A DNA stretch of 64,000 nucleotides from Streptomyces zaomyceticus (GCF_014656215.1 NZ_BNBZ01000004.1:124001-188000); one strand, 5' to 3'. Positions 41,605 through 50,172 are shown, counted from the first letter of the stretch. A program made the numbers and translations. The notes: a model not told the origin generated them from the letters alone.

Positions 41605-42717
41605 TCAGAGCCGCGCCGACTTCAGGGACATGTGGAGCAGCAGGCGGTCCTCGCCGTCGTCCAGGTCCAGGCCCGTGAGCTGTTCGACCCGGGACAGCCG
41701 GTAGTAGAGGGTCTGGCGGTGGATGCCCAGGGCTGCCGCCGTGCGGCCCGCCTGGCCCGCGTTGTCGAGGAACACTTCGGCGGTGCGGGCCAGTTCGGTG
41801 TGCGCGGGTGCGAGGAGCGGGGCGACGGCGGGGTCGATCTCGGGGTGGTAGAGCGCCGCGAGCAGGCGGTACGGGCCGATCCCGGCCCACTCGGCGACCG
41901 GGCCGAGGGTCGGCTGGGCCGTGGCCGCGCGGGCCGCCGTGTTGGCCTCGCGCCAGGCCGCCGGGAGCTCCGTGAGGCCCCGGCGAGGGGTCGCGATGCC
42001 GGCCGGGGCGGCGCCCCGCAGCCGGGCGGCGGCCGTGTGCGCGGGGGAGAGGTCCTCGGCCGTGCGCAGCCGTACGAGGACGGCGAGGGAGCCGCTCTCG
42101 GGGAGCGTGGCGGCCGCCGCCCCGCCGGGGACCGACCGGATCGAAGGGGGGTCGCCCTGCCAGGGGGTCACGCAGACCACGGTGTGCAGACCGTCCGCGC
42201 TGGGGCCCAGGGCCACCCGGAGCGCCGCGACGGCCATGTCGCTCTGCCAGCCGCGTCCGGCGGTCAGGACCGCGGCGAACTCGCGCGAGAGGTCGGTGTC
42301 CGCGCGCTCCTCGTCGGCCAGCAGGCCGCCGATCCGGGTGGCGACCTCCATCGCGGCCGTCAGCTGCCCGGGCGTGGGGCCGGGCTCGGCGTCGAGCAGC
42401 CAGACGTAGCCGAGGACGACCCCCCGATGGCGTACGGGCAGACAGAGGCGGTCCCGGAACACCCCGGCGTCCGGCGCGGCCGGGATGCGGACCGGGCCCG
42501 TCGCCCGGGTGATGCCGAAGCCCTCGAACCAGGCGCGGACCGCCGGGGTCGACTTCCGGGTCAGGATCGACCGGGTCCGGACGGGGTCCATCGCGGTGTC
42601 GTCGTCGCTGTCGTGGGCGCCGAAGGCGATCAGGCCGAAATCGCGGTTCTCCAACGTCGCCGGCGCGCCGAGCAGCGCGGAGATCTCGTCGACCAGGTCT
42701 TGGTAATCGCCCTTCAC
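41605..42717 (-). CDS. putR: PucR-type regulator of proline catabolism
   Basis: About 370 aa. C-terminal helix-turn-helix of the PucR/CdaR type ([20 protein letters not shown], continuing [20 protein letters not shown]) and a GAF-like middle; the N-terminus is [19 protein letters not shown]. It is divergent from proline dehydrogenase, and in Streptomyces and relatives a PucR-type protein activates that gene in response to proline, so this role is likely. GTG 42717 is chosen since upstream frame (from ATG 42765) runs into the divergent promoter region; the start is not certain. Symbol is by context. Confidence 0.75.
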   Translation of the reverse strand: MKGDYQDLVDEISALLGAPATLENRDFGLIAFGAHDSDDDTAMDPVRTRSILTRKSTPAVRAWFEGFGITRATGPVRIPAAPDAGVFRDRLCLPVRHRGVVLGYVWLLDAEPGPTPGQLTAAMEVATRIGGLLADEERADTDLSREFAAVLTAGRGWQSDMAVAALRVALGPSADGLHTVVCVTPWQGDPPSIRSVPGGAAAATLPESGSLAVLVRLRTAEDLSPAHTAAARLRGAAPAGIATPRRGLTELPAAWREANTAARAATAQPTLGPVAEWAGIGPYRLLAALYHPEIDPAVAPLLAPAHTELARTAEVFLDNAGQAGRTAAALGIHRQTLYYRLSRVEQLTGLDLDDGEDRLLLHMSLKSARL

Positions 42718-42742
42718 AGCGCCATTCTCGCACCCTCTCAGA

Positions 42743-42814
42743 CATATGTATGAGATGCCGCGCACGGATGCGTGACAGGTGTAGATGGCGGACGATCGGA
42801 GCGATCCTTAGGTT
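42743..42814. promoter_or_regulatory. Divergent putR/PRODH control region
   Basis: The 183-base gap contains the palindrome ACATATGT (centre near 42747, within GACATATGTAT), of operator type and unusually AT-rich for the window, and a TAGGTT hexamer (42809-42814) that could be the -10 for proline dehydrogenase, giving a leader of about 80 bases. A single regulator site could thus control both genes. Confidence 0.45.
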
Positions 42815-42900
42815 TCACGGTGGTTCCTCGTGCTGTTCCCGTTTTCTTACGGAAGATCGGGTACGGCACCCTTCGTCACCCTGTCCTTCTGGAGGTCCCC

Positions 42901-43827
42901 GTGCTGGGTCCCGTGATCCTCGCCGCGTCGCGCAGCGACAAGATGCGCCGTTTCGTGTCGGCCGCCCCCGGGACCAAGCAGGTCGTCGCCCGCTTCATCG
43001 CCGGTGAGTCGGTCGACGACGTCGTCCCGATCGTCCGGGAGCTGAGCGAGCGCGGCCTGGAGGTCACCCTCGACGTGGTCGGTGAGGACATCACCACCGT
43101 CGAGCAGTCGTACGCCGCCCGGGACGCCTACCTGGAGCTCATCGGCCGTCTCAAGGAGCTGGGCCTCGGCGAGCGCGCCGAGATGTCCGTGAAGCTCTCC
43201 ATGTTCGGCCAGTCCCTGGAGAACGGCCACGAGCTGGCCCTCGCCAACGTCCGCCCGGTCGTCGAGGCCGCGGCCGAGATCGGCACCACGGTCACCCTGG
43301 ACGCCGAGGACCACACCACCCTCGACTCGATGTTCGCCATCCACGAGGAGCTGCGGAAGACCCACCCGCAGACCGGCTGTGTCATCCAGGCCTACCTCTT
43401 CCGCACCGAGGACGACGCCCGTCGCCTCGCCGCGAACGGCTCCCGCGTCCGGATCGTGAAGGGCGCCTACAAGGAGCCCGCCTCCGTCGCCATCCAGGAC
43501 AAGCCCGAGATCGACAAGGCCTACGTCCGGATCATGAAGATCCTCATGGACGGCGAGGGCTACCCGATGATCGGGTCCCACGACCCGCGCCTGATCTCCG
43601 TCGGCCAGGAGCTCGCCCGCCGTGCGGGGCGCAAGCTGGACGAGTACGAGTTCCAGATGCTGTACGGCATCCGCAGCGAGGAGCAGAACCGGCTCGCCGC
43701 CGAAGGTCACCGCATGCGTGTCTACACCGCGTACGGCACCGACTGGTACGGCTACTTCATGCGCCGCCTCGCGGAGAAGCCGGCCAACCTCCTCTTCTTC
43801 GTCCGCTCCATCCTCACCAAGGGCTGA
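42901..43827 (+). CDS. Proline dehydrogenase (monofunctional)
   Basis: 308 aa. FAD-dependent oxidation of proline to pyrroline-5-carboxylate at the membrane. The barrel shows KLSMFGQS, VTLDAEDHTT, IQAYLFRTEDDARRL, RIVKGAYKEP and the substrate-binding EFQMLYGIRSEEQNRLAAEG with two Arg. GTG 42901 is chosen because GGAGGT lies 4 bases upstream; the ORF stays open to 42772 but the extra 43 residues are unlike the family. The pruA gene follows 30 bases later, giving a complete route from proline to glutamate. Confidence 0.93.
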   Translation: MLGPVILAASRSDKMRRFVSAAPGTKQVVARFIAGESVDDVVPIVRELSERGLEVTLDVVGEDITTVEQSYAARDAYLELIGRLKELGLGERAEMSVKLSMFGQSLENGHELALANVRPVVEAAAEIGTTVTLDAEDHTTLDSMFAIHEELRKTHPQTGCVIQAYLFRTEDDARRLAANGSRVRIVKGAYKEPASVAIQDKPEIDKAYVRIMKILMDGEGYPMIGSHDPRLISVGQELARRAGRKLDEYEFQMLYGIRSEEQNRLAAEGHRMRVYTAYGTDWYGYFMRRLAEKPANLLFFVRSILTKG

Positions 43828-43857
43828 GCCCACCTCTCACAAGGAGTATCGAGACTC

Positions 43858-45489
43858 ATGGACGCTGTCACCCAGGTCCCCGCTCCGGTCAACGAGCCGG
43901 TGCACAGCTACGCCCCCGGTTCCCCCGAGCGCCTCCGTCTGGAGACCAAGCTCAAGGAGCTGGCCGAGAACCCGCGCGAGCTGCCGATGACCATCGGCGG
44001 CGTGAAGCGCCTCGGCGGCGGCGAGGAGTTCAAGGTCGTCCAGCCGCACAACCACAAGGCCGTCATCGGCACCTTCCGCGGCGCCACCGAGCAGGACGCC
44101 CAGGACGCGGTCGACGCGGCCCTGGCCGCGGCCCCGGCCTGGCGCGCGATGGCCTTCGACGACCGTGCCGCGATCATCCTGCGCGCCGCCGAGCTGCTCG
44201 CCGGCCCGTGGCGCGAGACGCTGGCCGCGTCGACGATGCTCGGCCAGTCGAAGACCGCCCAGCAGGCCGAGATCGACACCCCGTGCGAGCTCGTCGACTT
44301 CTGGCGCTTCAACGTGGCGTACGCCCGCCAGATCCTGGCCGAGCAGCCGCCGGCGAACTCCCCGGGTGTGTGGAACCGTCTGGACCACCGCCCGCTGGAG
44401 GGCTTCGTCTACGCGATCACGCCGTTCAACTTCACGGCCATCGCGGGCAACCTGCCCACCGCCCCGGCCCTCATGGGCAACGTGGTGGTCTGGAAGCCGT
44501 CCCCGACGCAGACCCACTCCGCCGTGCTCCTCATGGAGCTCCTGGAGGAGGCCGGCCTGCCGAAGGGCGTCATCAACCTGGTGACCGGCGACGGCATCGC
44601 CGTCTCCGAGGTGGCCCTGAACCACCCCGACCTGGCCGGTATCCACTTCACCGGTTCGACCAGGACCTTCCAGCACCTGTGGAAGACGGTCGGCACCAAC
44701 ATCGAGAAGTACCGCTCGTACCCCCGGATCGTCGGCGAGACCGGTGGCAAGGACTTCGTCGTCGCGCACCCCAGCGCCGACCGCGCCATCCTGAAGACCG
44801 CGCTGACCCGTGGCTCCTTCGAGTTCCAGGGCCAGAAGTGCTCCGCGTCCTCGCGCGCCTACGTCCCGGCCTCCATCTGGAACGACGGCTTCAAGGAGGA
44901 GTTCGCGGCCGAGGTCGACGGCATCACCATGGGTGACGTCACCGACCTGTCGAACTTCATCGGCGCCGTCATCGACGAGCGCTCGTTCGCCAAGAACAAG
45001 GCCGCGATCGACCGTGCCGCGGCCGACCCGACCTGCACGATCGTCGCCGGTGGCACGTACGACGACTCGGTCGGCTACTTCGTCCGTCCGACGGTCATCG
45101 CCTGCACCGACCCGGAGAACGAGGTCTTCAAGGCCGAGTACTTCGGCCCGATCCTGGCGATCCACGTCTACGAGGACGACCAGTACGACGCGATGCTGAC
45201 CCAGATGGAGTCGGTCTCGGACTACGCCCTCACCGGCTCGGTCATCTCCGGCGACCGCGCGGCGGCCGCGTACACGATGGAGAAGCTCCGCTTCGCCGCG
45301 GGCAACTTCTACATCAACGACAAGTCGACCGGCGCCGTCGTCGGCCAGCAGCCCTTCGGCGGCGGCCGCGCCTCGGGTACGAACGACAAGGCCGGCGCCC
45401 CGCAGAACCTGATGCGCTGGACGCTGACCCGCGCCATCAAGGAGACGCTGGTTCCGCCGACCGAGTACGGCTACCCGCACATGGGCTGA
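43858..45489 (+). CDS. pruA: L-glutamate gamma-semialdehyde (1-pyrroline-5-carboxylate) dehydrogenase
   Basis: 543 aa ALDH4-type enzyme oxidising glutamate semialdehyde to glutamate with NAD. Catalytic Cys in FEFQGQKCSASSRAY (near residue 325), general-base Glu in RIVGETGGKDF, NAD loop FTGSTRTFQHLW, and QPFGGGRASGTNDKAG near the C-terminus. AAGGAG precedes the ATG by 13 bases, slightly long. Second gene of the proline-degradation operon; ended by a strong hairpin at 45538-45579. Confidence 0.95.
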   Translation: MDAVTQVPAPVNEPVHSYAPGSPERLRLETKLKELAENPRELPMTIGGVKRLGGGEEFKVVQPHNHKAVIGTFRGATEQDAQDAVDAALAAAPAWRAMAFDDRAAIILRAAELLAGPWRETLAASTMLGQSKTAQQAEIDTPCELVDFWRFNVAYARQILAEQPPANSPGVWNRLDHRPLEGFVYAITPFNFTAIAGNLPTAPALMGNVVVWKPSPTQTHSAVLLMELLEEAGLPKGVINLVTGDGIAVSEVALNHPDLAGIHFTGSTRTFQHLWKTVGTNIEKYRSYPRIVGETGGKDFVVAHPSADRAILKTALTRGSFEFQGQKCSASSRAYVPASIWNDGFKEEFAAEVDGITMGDVTDLSNFIGAVIDERSFAKNKAAIDRAAADPTCTIVAGGTYDDSVGYFVRPTVIACTDPENEVFKAEYFGPILAIHVYEDDQYDAMLTQMESVSDYALTGSVISGDRAAAAYTMEKLRFAAGNFYINDKSTGAVVGQQPFGGGRASGTNDKAGAPQNLMRWTLTRAIKETLVPPTEYGYPHMG

Positions 45490-45537
45490 CGCCCACCCGC
45501 CTCCACCGGAGGCCCGCCGCGCGAGCGGCCCCCGATC

Positions 45538-45579
45538 ACCGCCCCCCTTCTCGGTCCCCCAACCGAGGACGGGGGCGGT
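45538..45579. terminator. Terminator after pruA
   Basis: Outer arms ACCGCCCCC (45538-45546) and GGGGGCGGT (45571-45579), inner arms around CTCGGT and ACCGAG. It lies 48 bases after the pruA stop. Confidence 0.8.
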
Positions 45580-45632
45580 TCTCATGCCGCGGGCTTACGC
45601 TGCTGGGAGGGGGTTCGGTGAGGAGGCGCGAC

Positions 45633-45869
45633 ATGCCCGGTTCGACGACACTCGGCCCCGGGCACGGGGTCGACGCGGTCGAGCACCTCGACGCGCTGCG
45701 GATGACGTCCCTGATGAAGGAGCTGAGCCGGCTGCTCAGGGCGACGGGACCCGACCGGATGACCGACGCGCAGGTCGCGGCCCTGTGCGGCGGCGAGGCC
45801 GGCCGTCGGGAGGACTTCACCGACTGGGTGGAGCGCGTCGTCCGCGACCTGGAGAAGGCTACGGCCTGA
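45633..45869 (+). CDS. Small acidic/helical protein of unknown function
   Basis: 78 aa, MPGSTTLGPGHGVDAVEHLD, later MTSLMKELSRLLRATGPDRM and a charged helical tail (RREDFTDWVERVVRDLEKATA). GAGGAGG lies 6 bases before ATG 45633, and TACGCT at 45596-45601 is a possible -10. It overlaps the convergent hydrolase gene by 11 bases. No family recognised; codon use is normal for the window. Confidence 0.65.
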   Translation: MPGSTTLGPGHGVDAVEHLDALRMTSLMKELSRLLRATGPDRMTDAQVAALCGGEAGRREDFTDWVERVVRDLEKATA

Positions 45870-46752
45870 GCGGAACGCGCCGCGCGAGGAAGTCGCCGAT
45901 CAGCGAGGCGATCCGCGGCGCGTGGGTCTCCAGGGCGAAGTGGCCCGTCGGGAGGAGGTGGATCTCGGCGTCCGGGAGGTCGCGGCGGAAGGCTTCGGCG
46001 CCCGCCGGGACGAAGACCTGGTCCCCTTCGCCCCAGACGGCGAGGAGCGGGACCCGGCTGGTGCGGAAGTACTCCTGGAAGGCCGGGTAGAGGTCGAAGT
46101 TGCTGCCGTAGTCGGCGATCAGGCCGAGCTGGATGTCGTCCTGGCCCTCGCGTGCCATCAGTGCGGCGTCGTGGTGCCAGGCGTCGGGGCTGAGCAGGTC
46201 GCGGTACTCGGGCGGGACGCCCGTCTCGTACTGCCAGCGGATGCCGTCGAGGGAGCGGATCGCACGGACCGGCTCCTCGGTCTCGGGGGTGCGCTCGGCG
46301 ATGAGGGCGAGGACCGGCGCCCAGGCCTCGGCGCCGAGGCCCTCCTCGTAGGCGTTGCCGTTCTGGCTGATGATCGCGGTGATCCGCTCGGGGTGGGCGA
46401 GGGCGAGGCGCAGGCCGATGGGGGAGCCGTAGTCCTGGATGTAGAGCGCGAACCGGTCCAGGCCCAGGGCCTCGGTGAACGCGGAGGTGAGTCCGGCCAG
46501 CTCGGCGAAGGTGTAGTCGACGTCGGCGGCCGACGGGGCGGCGCTGCGGCCGAAGCCCAGGTGGTCGGGGGCGATCAGCCGGTAGTCGCCGGCGAGCAGT
46601 GGGATCAGGTCGCGGAACATGTGCGAGCTGGTGGGGAAGCCGTGCAGCAGCAGGAGGACGGGGGCGTCGGCCGGGCCGGCCTCGCGGTAGGCGATCTCGT
46701 GGCCGCGGACCTGGACGGTGCGGTGGTGGATCGGCAGCACGGTCGTCGTCAT
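45859..46752 (-). CDS. Alpha/beta hydrolase of the haloalkane dehalogenase/epoxide hydrolase type
   Basis: 297 aa. Oxyanion strand LLLLHGFPTSSHMFRDLIP, nucleophile elbow ALYIQDYGSPIGLRLAL with Asp as nucleophile instead of Ser, and the late His in LPTGHFALETH. The Asp-His pair is the pattern of haloalkane dehalogenases and epoxide hydrolases; the cap region (about 135-215) would decide substrate. GAGGGG lies 6 bases before ATG 46752. It is divergent from the AAC(2')-like gene, sharing a 110-base control region. Confidence 0.85.
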   Translation of the reverse strand: MTTTVLPIHHRTVQVRGHEIAYREAGPADAPVLLLLHGFPTSSHMFRDLIPLLAGDYRLIAPDHLGFGRSAAPSAADVDYTFAELAGLTSAFTEALGLDRFALYIQDYGSPIGLRLALAHPERITAIISQNGNAYEEGLGAEAWAPVLALIAERTPETEEPVRAIRSLDGIRWQYETGVPPEYRDLLSPDAWHHDAALMAREGQDDIQLGLIADYGSNFDLYPAFQEYFRTSRVPLLAVWGEGDQVFVPAGAEAFRRDLPDAEIHLLPTGHFALETHAPRIASLIGDFLARRVPLRP

Positions 46753-46754
46753 TT

Positions 46755-46838
46755 CTAACCCCTCAAATTCGCATGACCGGTTATGGGTATGACTCAACCA
46801 GGGGTTGGCTAACCTGTCAATAATTCAATGGGGGTTAG
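46755..46838. promoter_or_regulatory. Repeat-rich divergent control region
   Basis: CTAACCCC (46755-46762) and GGGGTTAG (46831-46838) are exact inverted copies at either end, and GGTTGGCTAACC (46803-46814) adds a third, internally symmetric copy of the GGTTA/TAACC element. The region is AT-richer than its surroundings and includes TAACCT (46810-46815), a possible -10 for the acetyltransferase. The spacing suggests cooperative repressor binding over both start sites. Confidence 0.45.
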
Positions 46839-46862
46839 GTGGAGCTGTGGGAGCCTGAGGTC

Positions 46863-47399
46863 ATGACCGTGAGGACCGCACCCACCCATGAACTCGGGGC
46901 CGACCGGCTCCGCTCCGCCCGCGAGCTGCTCGACGCCGCCTTCGACGGCGACTTCTCCGACGAGGACTGGGACCACGCCCTCGGTGGCGTCCACGCCTGG
47001 ATCGAGGACGAGCGCGGCATCGCCGCCCATGGGGCTCTCGTCATGCGCCGGGTGCTGCACCGCGGACGCTCGTACCGCGTCGGCTACGTCGAGGCCGTCG
47101 CCGTCCGGGCCGACCGCAGACGGCAGGGGCTCGGCGGGCTGGTGATGGACGCGCTGGAACGCGCGGCCGACGGCACGTACGCCTTCGCGGCCCTGTCCGC
47201 GTCCGACGACGGGGCCGCGCTCTACCGGGCGCGCGGCTGGCGGACCTGGGAGGGGGCGATCGAGGTGCTCGGGCCCGAGGGGGTCGTCCGGCTCGCGGAC
47301 GAGGAGGGCTCCACCTTCGTGCGCCCGGCGGCCGGGAGCGCGCTGCCCGACGCCACCGCCCCGCTGACCTTCGACTGGCGGGACGGCGACGTGATGTGA
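46863..47399 (+). CDS. Aminoglycoside 2'-N-acetyltransferase-like GNAT (AAC(2')-I family)
   Basis: 178 aa, close in length and layout to mycobacterial AAC(2')-Ic. Shared segments include FDGDFSDEDWDHALGGVHAW, AAHGALVMRRVLHRGRSYRV, GYVEAVAVRADRRRQGLGGL (acetyl-CoA loop R-R-Q-G-L-G), YRARGWRTWEG and the C-terminal FDWRDGDVM. It would acetylate the 2'-amino group of aminoglycosides such as gentamicin, or a native substrate. ATG 46863 fits the family N-terminus, with GGGAG 9 bases upstream; GTG 46839 would add eight residues. No aminoglycoside biosynthesis gene is seen nearby, so intrinsic resistance or a housekeeping role are both possible. Confidence 0.8.
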   Translation: MTVRTAPTHELGADRLRSARELLDAAFDGDFSDEDWDHALGGVHAWIEDERGIAAHGALVMRRVLHRGRSYRVGYVEAVAVRADRRRQGLGGLVMDALERAADGTYAFAALSASDDGAALYRARGWRTWEGAIEVLGPEGVVRLADEEGSTFVRPAAGSALPDATAPLTFDWRDGDVM

Positions 47400-47406
47400 G
47401 CGGGGC

Positions 47407-48141
47407 TCAGGATCCGGAGCGGCGCTGATCCACCCGCCCCTTCGTGGTCTCCAGGTGGGAGGTGAAGAGGGCGGAGAACATGGAGGCGAGGGCGATGGTG
47501 ATCGCGAGCCCGCCCATGCCGAGCGTCCCGATGAAGCACGCCGCCGCCGCGCCGCCGACCAGGACGAGCCAGACCGCGAGGGCCACCTTGCCGCGACGGC
47601 TCAGGAACAGCCACCGGTGCGGGGCGTCCGGCCGTCCTTCCAGGGCGCCCGCCGGGCCCGCCGTCGCCGCGCGCGGCCGCTTGAAGTAGCCGTACACGAG
47701 CCACTCGCCGCACAGCTCCCAGCCCTCGGGCTCCAGCTCGGCCAGGACCTTCGCGCGGCGACGGGCGCCGATGACCTCGCGGCGGTACTCCCAGCGCAGC
47801 GTCGCCGTCGTGGAGCGGCGGCAGACGAACCGGCCGAGGGAGTCCAGGGACTCCACCTCCCAGCCCTGGTCGCCGTGGAGGGTGAGCATCCGGCGGTCGT
47901 TGAAGAGGTCGGCCGTCCAGGTCCAGGACTCCGCCCGTCCGTCCGGCTCCCCGGGCACCGGGGCGAGCCCGCCGAGCCGTGCGGCGAACCCGGCGGCGGG
48001 TCCGAACTCCTCCTCGGGGGCCGCCCCGGTCTCCGCGAGATGCCCGCGCAGGTCCTCGACGGTGGCGGCGATCTGCTCGTCCGGTACGCCGGCGGCGCGC
48101 AGTGCGCCGGAGAGCTCGCTGAAGTAGGTGTCGGTGGTCAT
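47407..48141 (-). CDS. Membrane protein with HAAS/DUF1700-like N-terminus, PadR operon
   Basis: 244 aa. The N-terminus (SELSGALRAAGVPDEQIAAT, then VEDLRGHLAETGA) resembles the HAAS domain that often follows PadR regulators. The middle is soluble (YRREVIGARRRAKVLAELEP) and two membrane helices lie at about 185-230. Stop to start overlap with padR is 4 bases (ATGA), so PadR probably controls it together with itself. Function unknown; membrane stress or envelope roles have been proposed for such pairs. Confidence 0.75.
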   Translation of the reverse strand: MTTDTYFSELSGALRAAGVPDEQIAATVEDLRGHLAETGAAPEEEFGPAAGFAARLGGLAPVPGEPDGRAESWTWTADLFNDRRMLTLHGDQGWEVESLDSLGRFVCRRSTTATLRWEYRREVIGARRRAKVLAELEPEGWELCGEWLVYGYFKRPRAATAGPAGALEGRPDAPHRWLFLSRRGKVALAVWLVLVGGAAAACFIGTLGMGGLAITIALASMFSALFTSHLETTKGRVDQRRSGS

Positions 48142-48476
48142 GGTGTCGTCCCCCCTGGGCTGAGCATGGTCCGTACGGCGTGGTGGAAGTCCAGCCAGGC
48201 GTCGCTCTCGGCGGCCAGCAGCTCGCGGCCGGGCCCGGTGAGCCGGTAGTAGCGGCGGCCCGGGCCGCGCTCGGCGGCACGGAACTCGGCCTCCACCAGA
48301 CCGGCTTCCTCCAGGCGGTTCAGTACGGGATAGAGCGTCCCGCCCTTGATCTCGCCGAGTCCCGCCTCGGCGAGCGCCTTGGCGATCTCGTACCCGTAGC
48401 TCTCGCCGTCGGTCAGGCGGGAGAGGACGAGCAGGTCGAGGACTCCCTTGAGCCAGCTGGATCTGCGGTCTGCCAT
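48138..48476 (-). CDS. PadR-family transcriptional regulator
   Basis: 112 aa. Winged helix with the family signature LLVLSRLTDGESYGYEIAKA and GGTLYPVLNRLEEAGLVEAE, then RRYYRLTGPGRELL and a C-terminal dimerisation helix. First gene of a two-gene operon with the HAAS-like membrane protein. Upstream, CTAGGTAGG (48496-48504) and CTAGATAGG (48513-48521) are imperfect direct repeats with a 17-base period and are candidate operator halves. Confidence 0.9.
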   Translation of the reverse strand: MADRRSSWLKGVLDLLVLSRLTDGESYGYEIAKALAEAGLGEIKGGTLYPVLNRLEEAGLVEAEFRAAERGPGRRYYRLTGPGRELLAAESDAWLDFHHAVRTMLSPGGTTP

Positions 48477-48591
48477 GGGTGCATTGGATCACCAGCTAGG
48501 TAGGAATGCAAACTAGATAGGGGAGTCGAAGGTCGCCGCGGGGTGACGCGCGGTTCCGGGCCGTCTCAGATAGTAGGAAGTCCGAGTAATT

Positions 48592-48770
48592 GTGGAGACA
48601 GATGCGGTGGCCTGCCCTAGCTTTGTAGAAGCCGAACGTCTCGCTTCATCAGCGAATGGCGGTCGAGAGCGCGACGCCCCTGTGCAGGCAACCCCTGCGG
48701 CGACGCTCCCCGCCCCTGCCGGCACCTTCGATCACCACTGATCTCCGCACTTCGGATCACCACTGATCTC
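48592..48770 (+). promoter_or_regulatory. Promoter, leader and direct repeats before the 43-aa ORF
   Basis: The 310-base gap between padR and the 43-aa ORF holds this stretch. GAGACA (48595-48600), a 17-base spacer and TAGCTT (48618-48623) form a plausible promoter, giving a leader of about 155 bases. Within the leader GATCACCACTGATCTC occurs twice exactly (48730-48745 and 48755-48770), a 25-base period, directly before the AAGGAG ribosome site. Bases 48560-48660 are clearly less GC-rich than neighbouring genes. Confidence 0.5.
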
Positions 48771-48786
48771 AAGGAGTCGATCCCTC

Positions 48787-48918
48787 ATGGCCACTCAGAC
48801 CGCCCCCCGCGTCCGCCACTCCGCCAACCGTCCCAGCGACGAGGCCCGGCAGAACGCCGCCGCAGCCCTCCAGCGCGCCCTCGACCGCCGTGACAACGGC
48901 GGGTCCACCGGCCACTGA
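48787..48918 (+). CDS. Small basic protein (43 aa) upstream of leuB
   Basis: ATGGCCACTCAG start gives a 43-residue protein: N-terminal MATQTAPRVRHSANRPSDEA, then RQNAAAALQRALDRRDNGGS. Third codon positions are almost all G or C, and AAGGAG lies 10 bases upstream. Too short for motif assignment; a single amphipathic helix is likely. It ends 80 bases before leuB, with a hairpin in between. Confidence 0.6.
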   Translation: MATQTAPRVRHSANRPSDEARQNAAAALQRALDRRDNGGSTGH

Positions 48919-48941
48919 CACACCTTCACCCGAATGGCGCT

Positions 48942-48960
48942 TCGTCCACATGATGGACGA
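48942..48960. promoter_or_regulatory. Inverted repeat between the 43-aa ORF and leuB
   Basis: TCGTCCA (48942-48948) and TGGACGA (48954-48960) form a 7-bp stem with 5-base loop, 24 bases after the small ORF and 38 bases before leuB. It could be a modest terminator or an operator for the leuB promoter. Confidence 0.4.
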
Positions 48961-48998
48961 GACGTGTCAGACGGTGGGACGAAGAGTAGGGTGCCGAC

Positions 48999-50039
48999 AT
49001 GTCTCACAGCATCAATCTCGCAGTCATTCCCGGCGACGGCATCGGCCAGGAGGTCGTGGCCCAAGGCCTCAAGATCCTCGCGGCCGTCCTTCCCCAGGAC
49101 GTGAAGCTGGAGACCGAGGAGTACGACTTCGGCGCCAAGCGCTACCACGCCACCGGTGAGACCCTCACCGACGCCGACCTCGACTCCCTCAAGAAGCACG
49201 ACGCCATCCTGCTCGGCGCCATCGGCGACCCGTCGGTGCCGTCCGGCGTCCTGGAGCGCGGCTTCCTGCTGAAGCTCCGCTTCGCCTTCGACCACCACGT
49301 GAACCTGCGTCCCTCGAAGCTGCTCCCCGGCGTGGCCACCCCGCTCGCCGGGCAGCCCGAGATCGACTTCGTCGTGGTCCGCGAGGGCACCGAGGGCCCC
49401 TACACGGGCAACGGCGGCACCATCCGCAAGGGCACCCCGCACGAGGTCGCCACCGAGGTCTCGGTCAACACCGCCTTCGGCGTCGAGCGAGTCGTCCGGG
49501 ACGCCTTCGCCCGCGCCCAGGCCCGCCCGCGCAAGAAGCTCACGCTGGTCCACAAGAACAACGTGCTGACCTTCGCCGGCCACCTGTGGACGAACATCTT
49601 CGCCAAGGTCGCCGCGGAGTACCCCGAGGTCACCACCGACTACCTGCACGTCGACGCCGCGACGATCTTCCTCGTCACCGACCCGGCCCGCTTCGACGTG
49701 ATCGTCACCGACAACCTCTTCGGCGACATCATCACCGACCTCGCCGCGGCCGTCTCCGGCGGCATCGGCGTCGCCGCCTCCGGCAACATCAACCCGAGCG
49801 GCGAGTTCCCGTCCATGTTCGAGCCGGTCCACGGCTCCGCGCCGGACATCGCGGGCCAGGGCAAGGCCGACCCGTCGGCCACCGTCCTCTCCGTCGCCCT
49901 CCTGCTCCGCCACCTCGGCCACGAGGCCGAGGCCGTGCGGGTCGAGGAGGCCGTCGCCGCCGACCTCGTCGAGCGCGGCGACAGCGTCCGTACCACGGAC
50001 GAGATCGGCGACGCGCTCGCCGCGCGAGTAGCGAGCTGA
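48999..50039 (+). CDS. leuB: 3-isopropylmalate dehydrogenase
   Basis: 346 aa. Third step of the leucine pathway, NAD-dependent oxidative decarboxylation; also used for citramalate-derived isoleucine. N-terminal [36 protein letters not shown] with two substrate Arg, [21 protein letters not shown] with catalytic Lys, [15 protein letters not shown] with metal Asp residues, and [20 protein letters not shown] ends 6 bases before the ATG and no ribosome site exists, so the transcript is probably leaderless. It is followed by a strong terminator. Confidence 0.95.
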   Translation: MSHSINLAVIPGDGIGQEVVAQGLKILAAVLPQDVKLETEEYDFGAKRYHATGETLTDADLDSLKKHDAILLGAIGDPSVPSGVLERGFLLKLRFAFDHHVNLRPSKLLPGVATPLAGQPEIDFVVVREGTEGPYTGNGGTIRKGTPHEVATEVSVNTAFGVERVVRDAFARAQARPRKKLTLVHKNNVLTFAGHLWTNIFAKVAAEYPEVTTDYLHVDAATIFLVTDPARFDVIVTDNLFGDIITDLAAAVSGGIGVAASGNINPSGEFPSMFEPVHGSAPDIAGQGKADPSATVLSVALLLRHLGHEAEAVRVEEAVAADLVERGDSVRTTDEIGDALAARVAS

Positions 50040-50063
50040 CCCGCGCCGACTGACATTCGACAG

Positions 50064-50095
50064 CAGCCGCCGGGTCGCACAGCGCCCGGCGGCTG
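50064..50095. terminator. Terminator after leuB
   Basis: CAGCCGCCGGG (50064-50074) and CCCGGCGGCTG (50085-50095) form a perfect 11-bp stem with a 10-base loop, 24 bases after the leuB stop. Confidence 0.85.
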
Positions 50096-50172
50096 TCTGC
50101 TGCGCGGCCCCGGGTGCGCCCCATCGAACCCTGGACCGCGCCCACCCGTTTCCCGCACCGGTCCCCGCGAGC

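Noticed and set aside
42772..42900. Proline dehydrogenase start at 42772
   Set aside because: The added 43 residues are unlike the family and cover the promoter, whereas GGAGGT precedes GTG 42901 at the right distance.
48592..48741. 49-codon ORF starting GTG upstream of the 43-aa ORF
   Set aside because: About four in ten third positions are A or T by my count, far from the G/C-ending pattern of neighbouring genes, and it overlaps the proposed -10. Treated as leader RNA instead.
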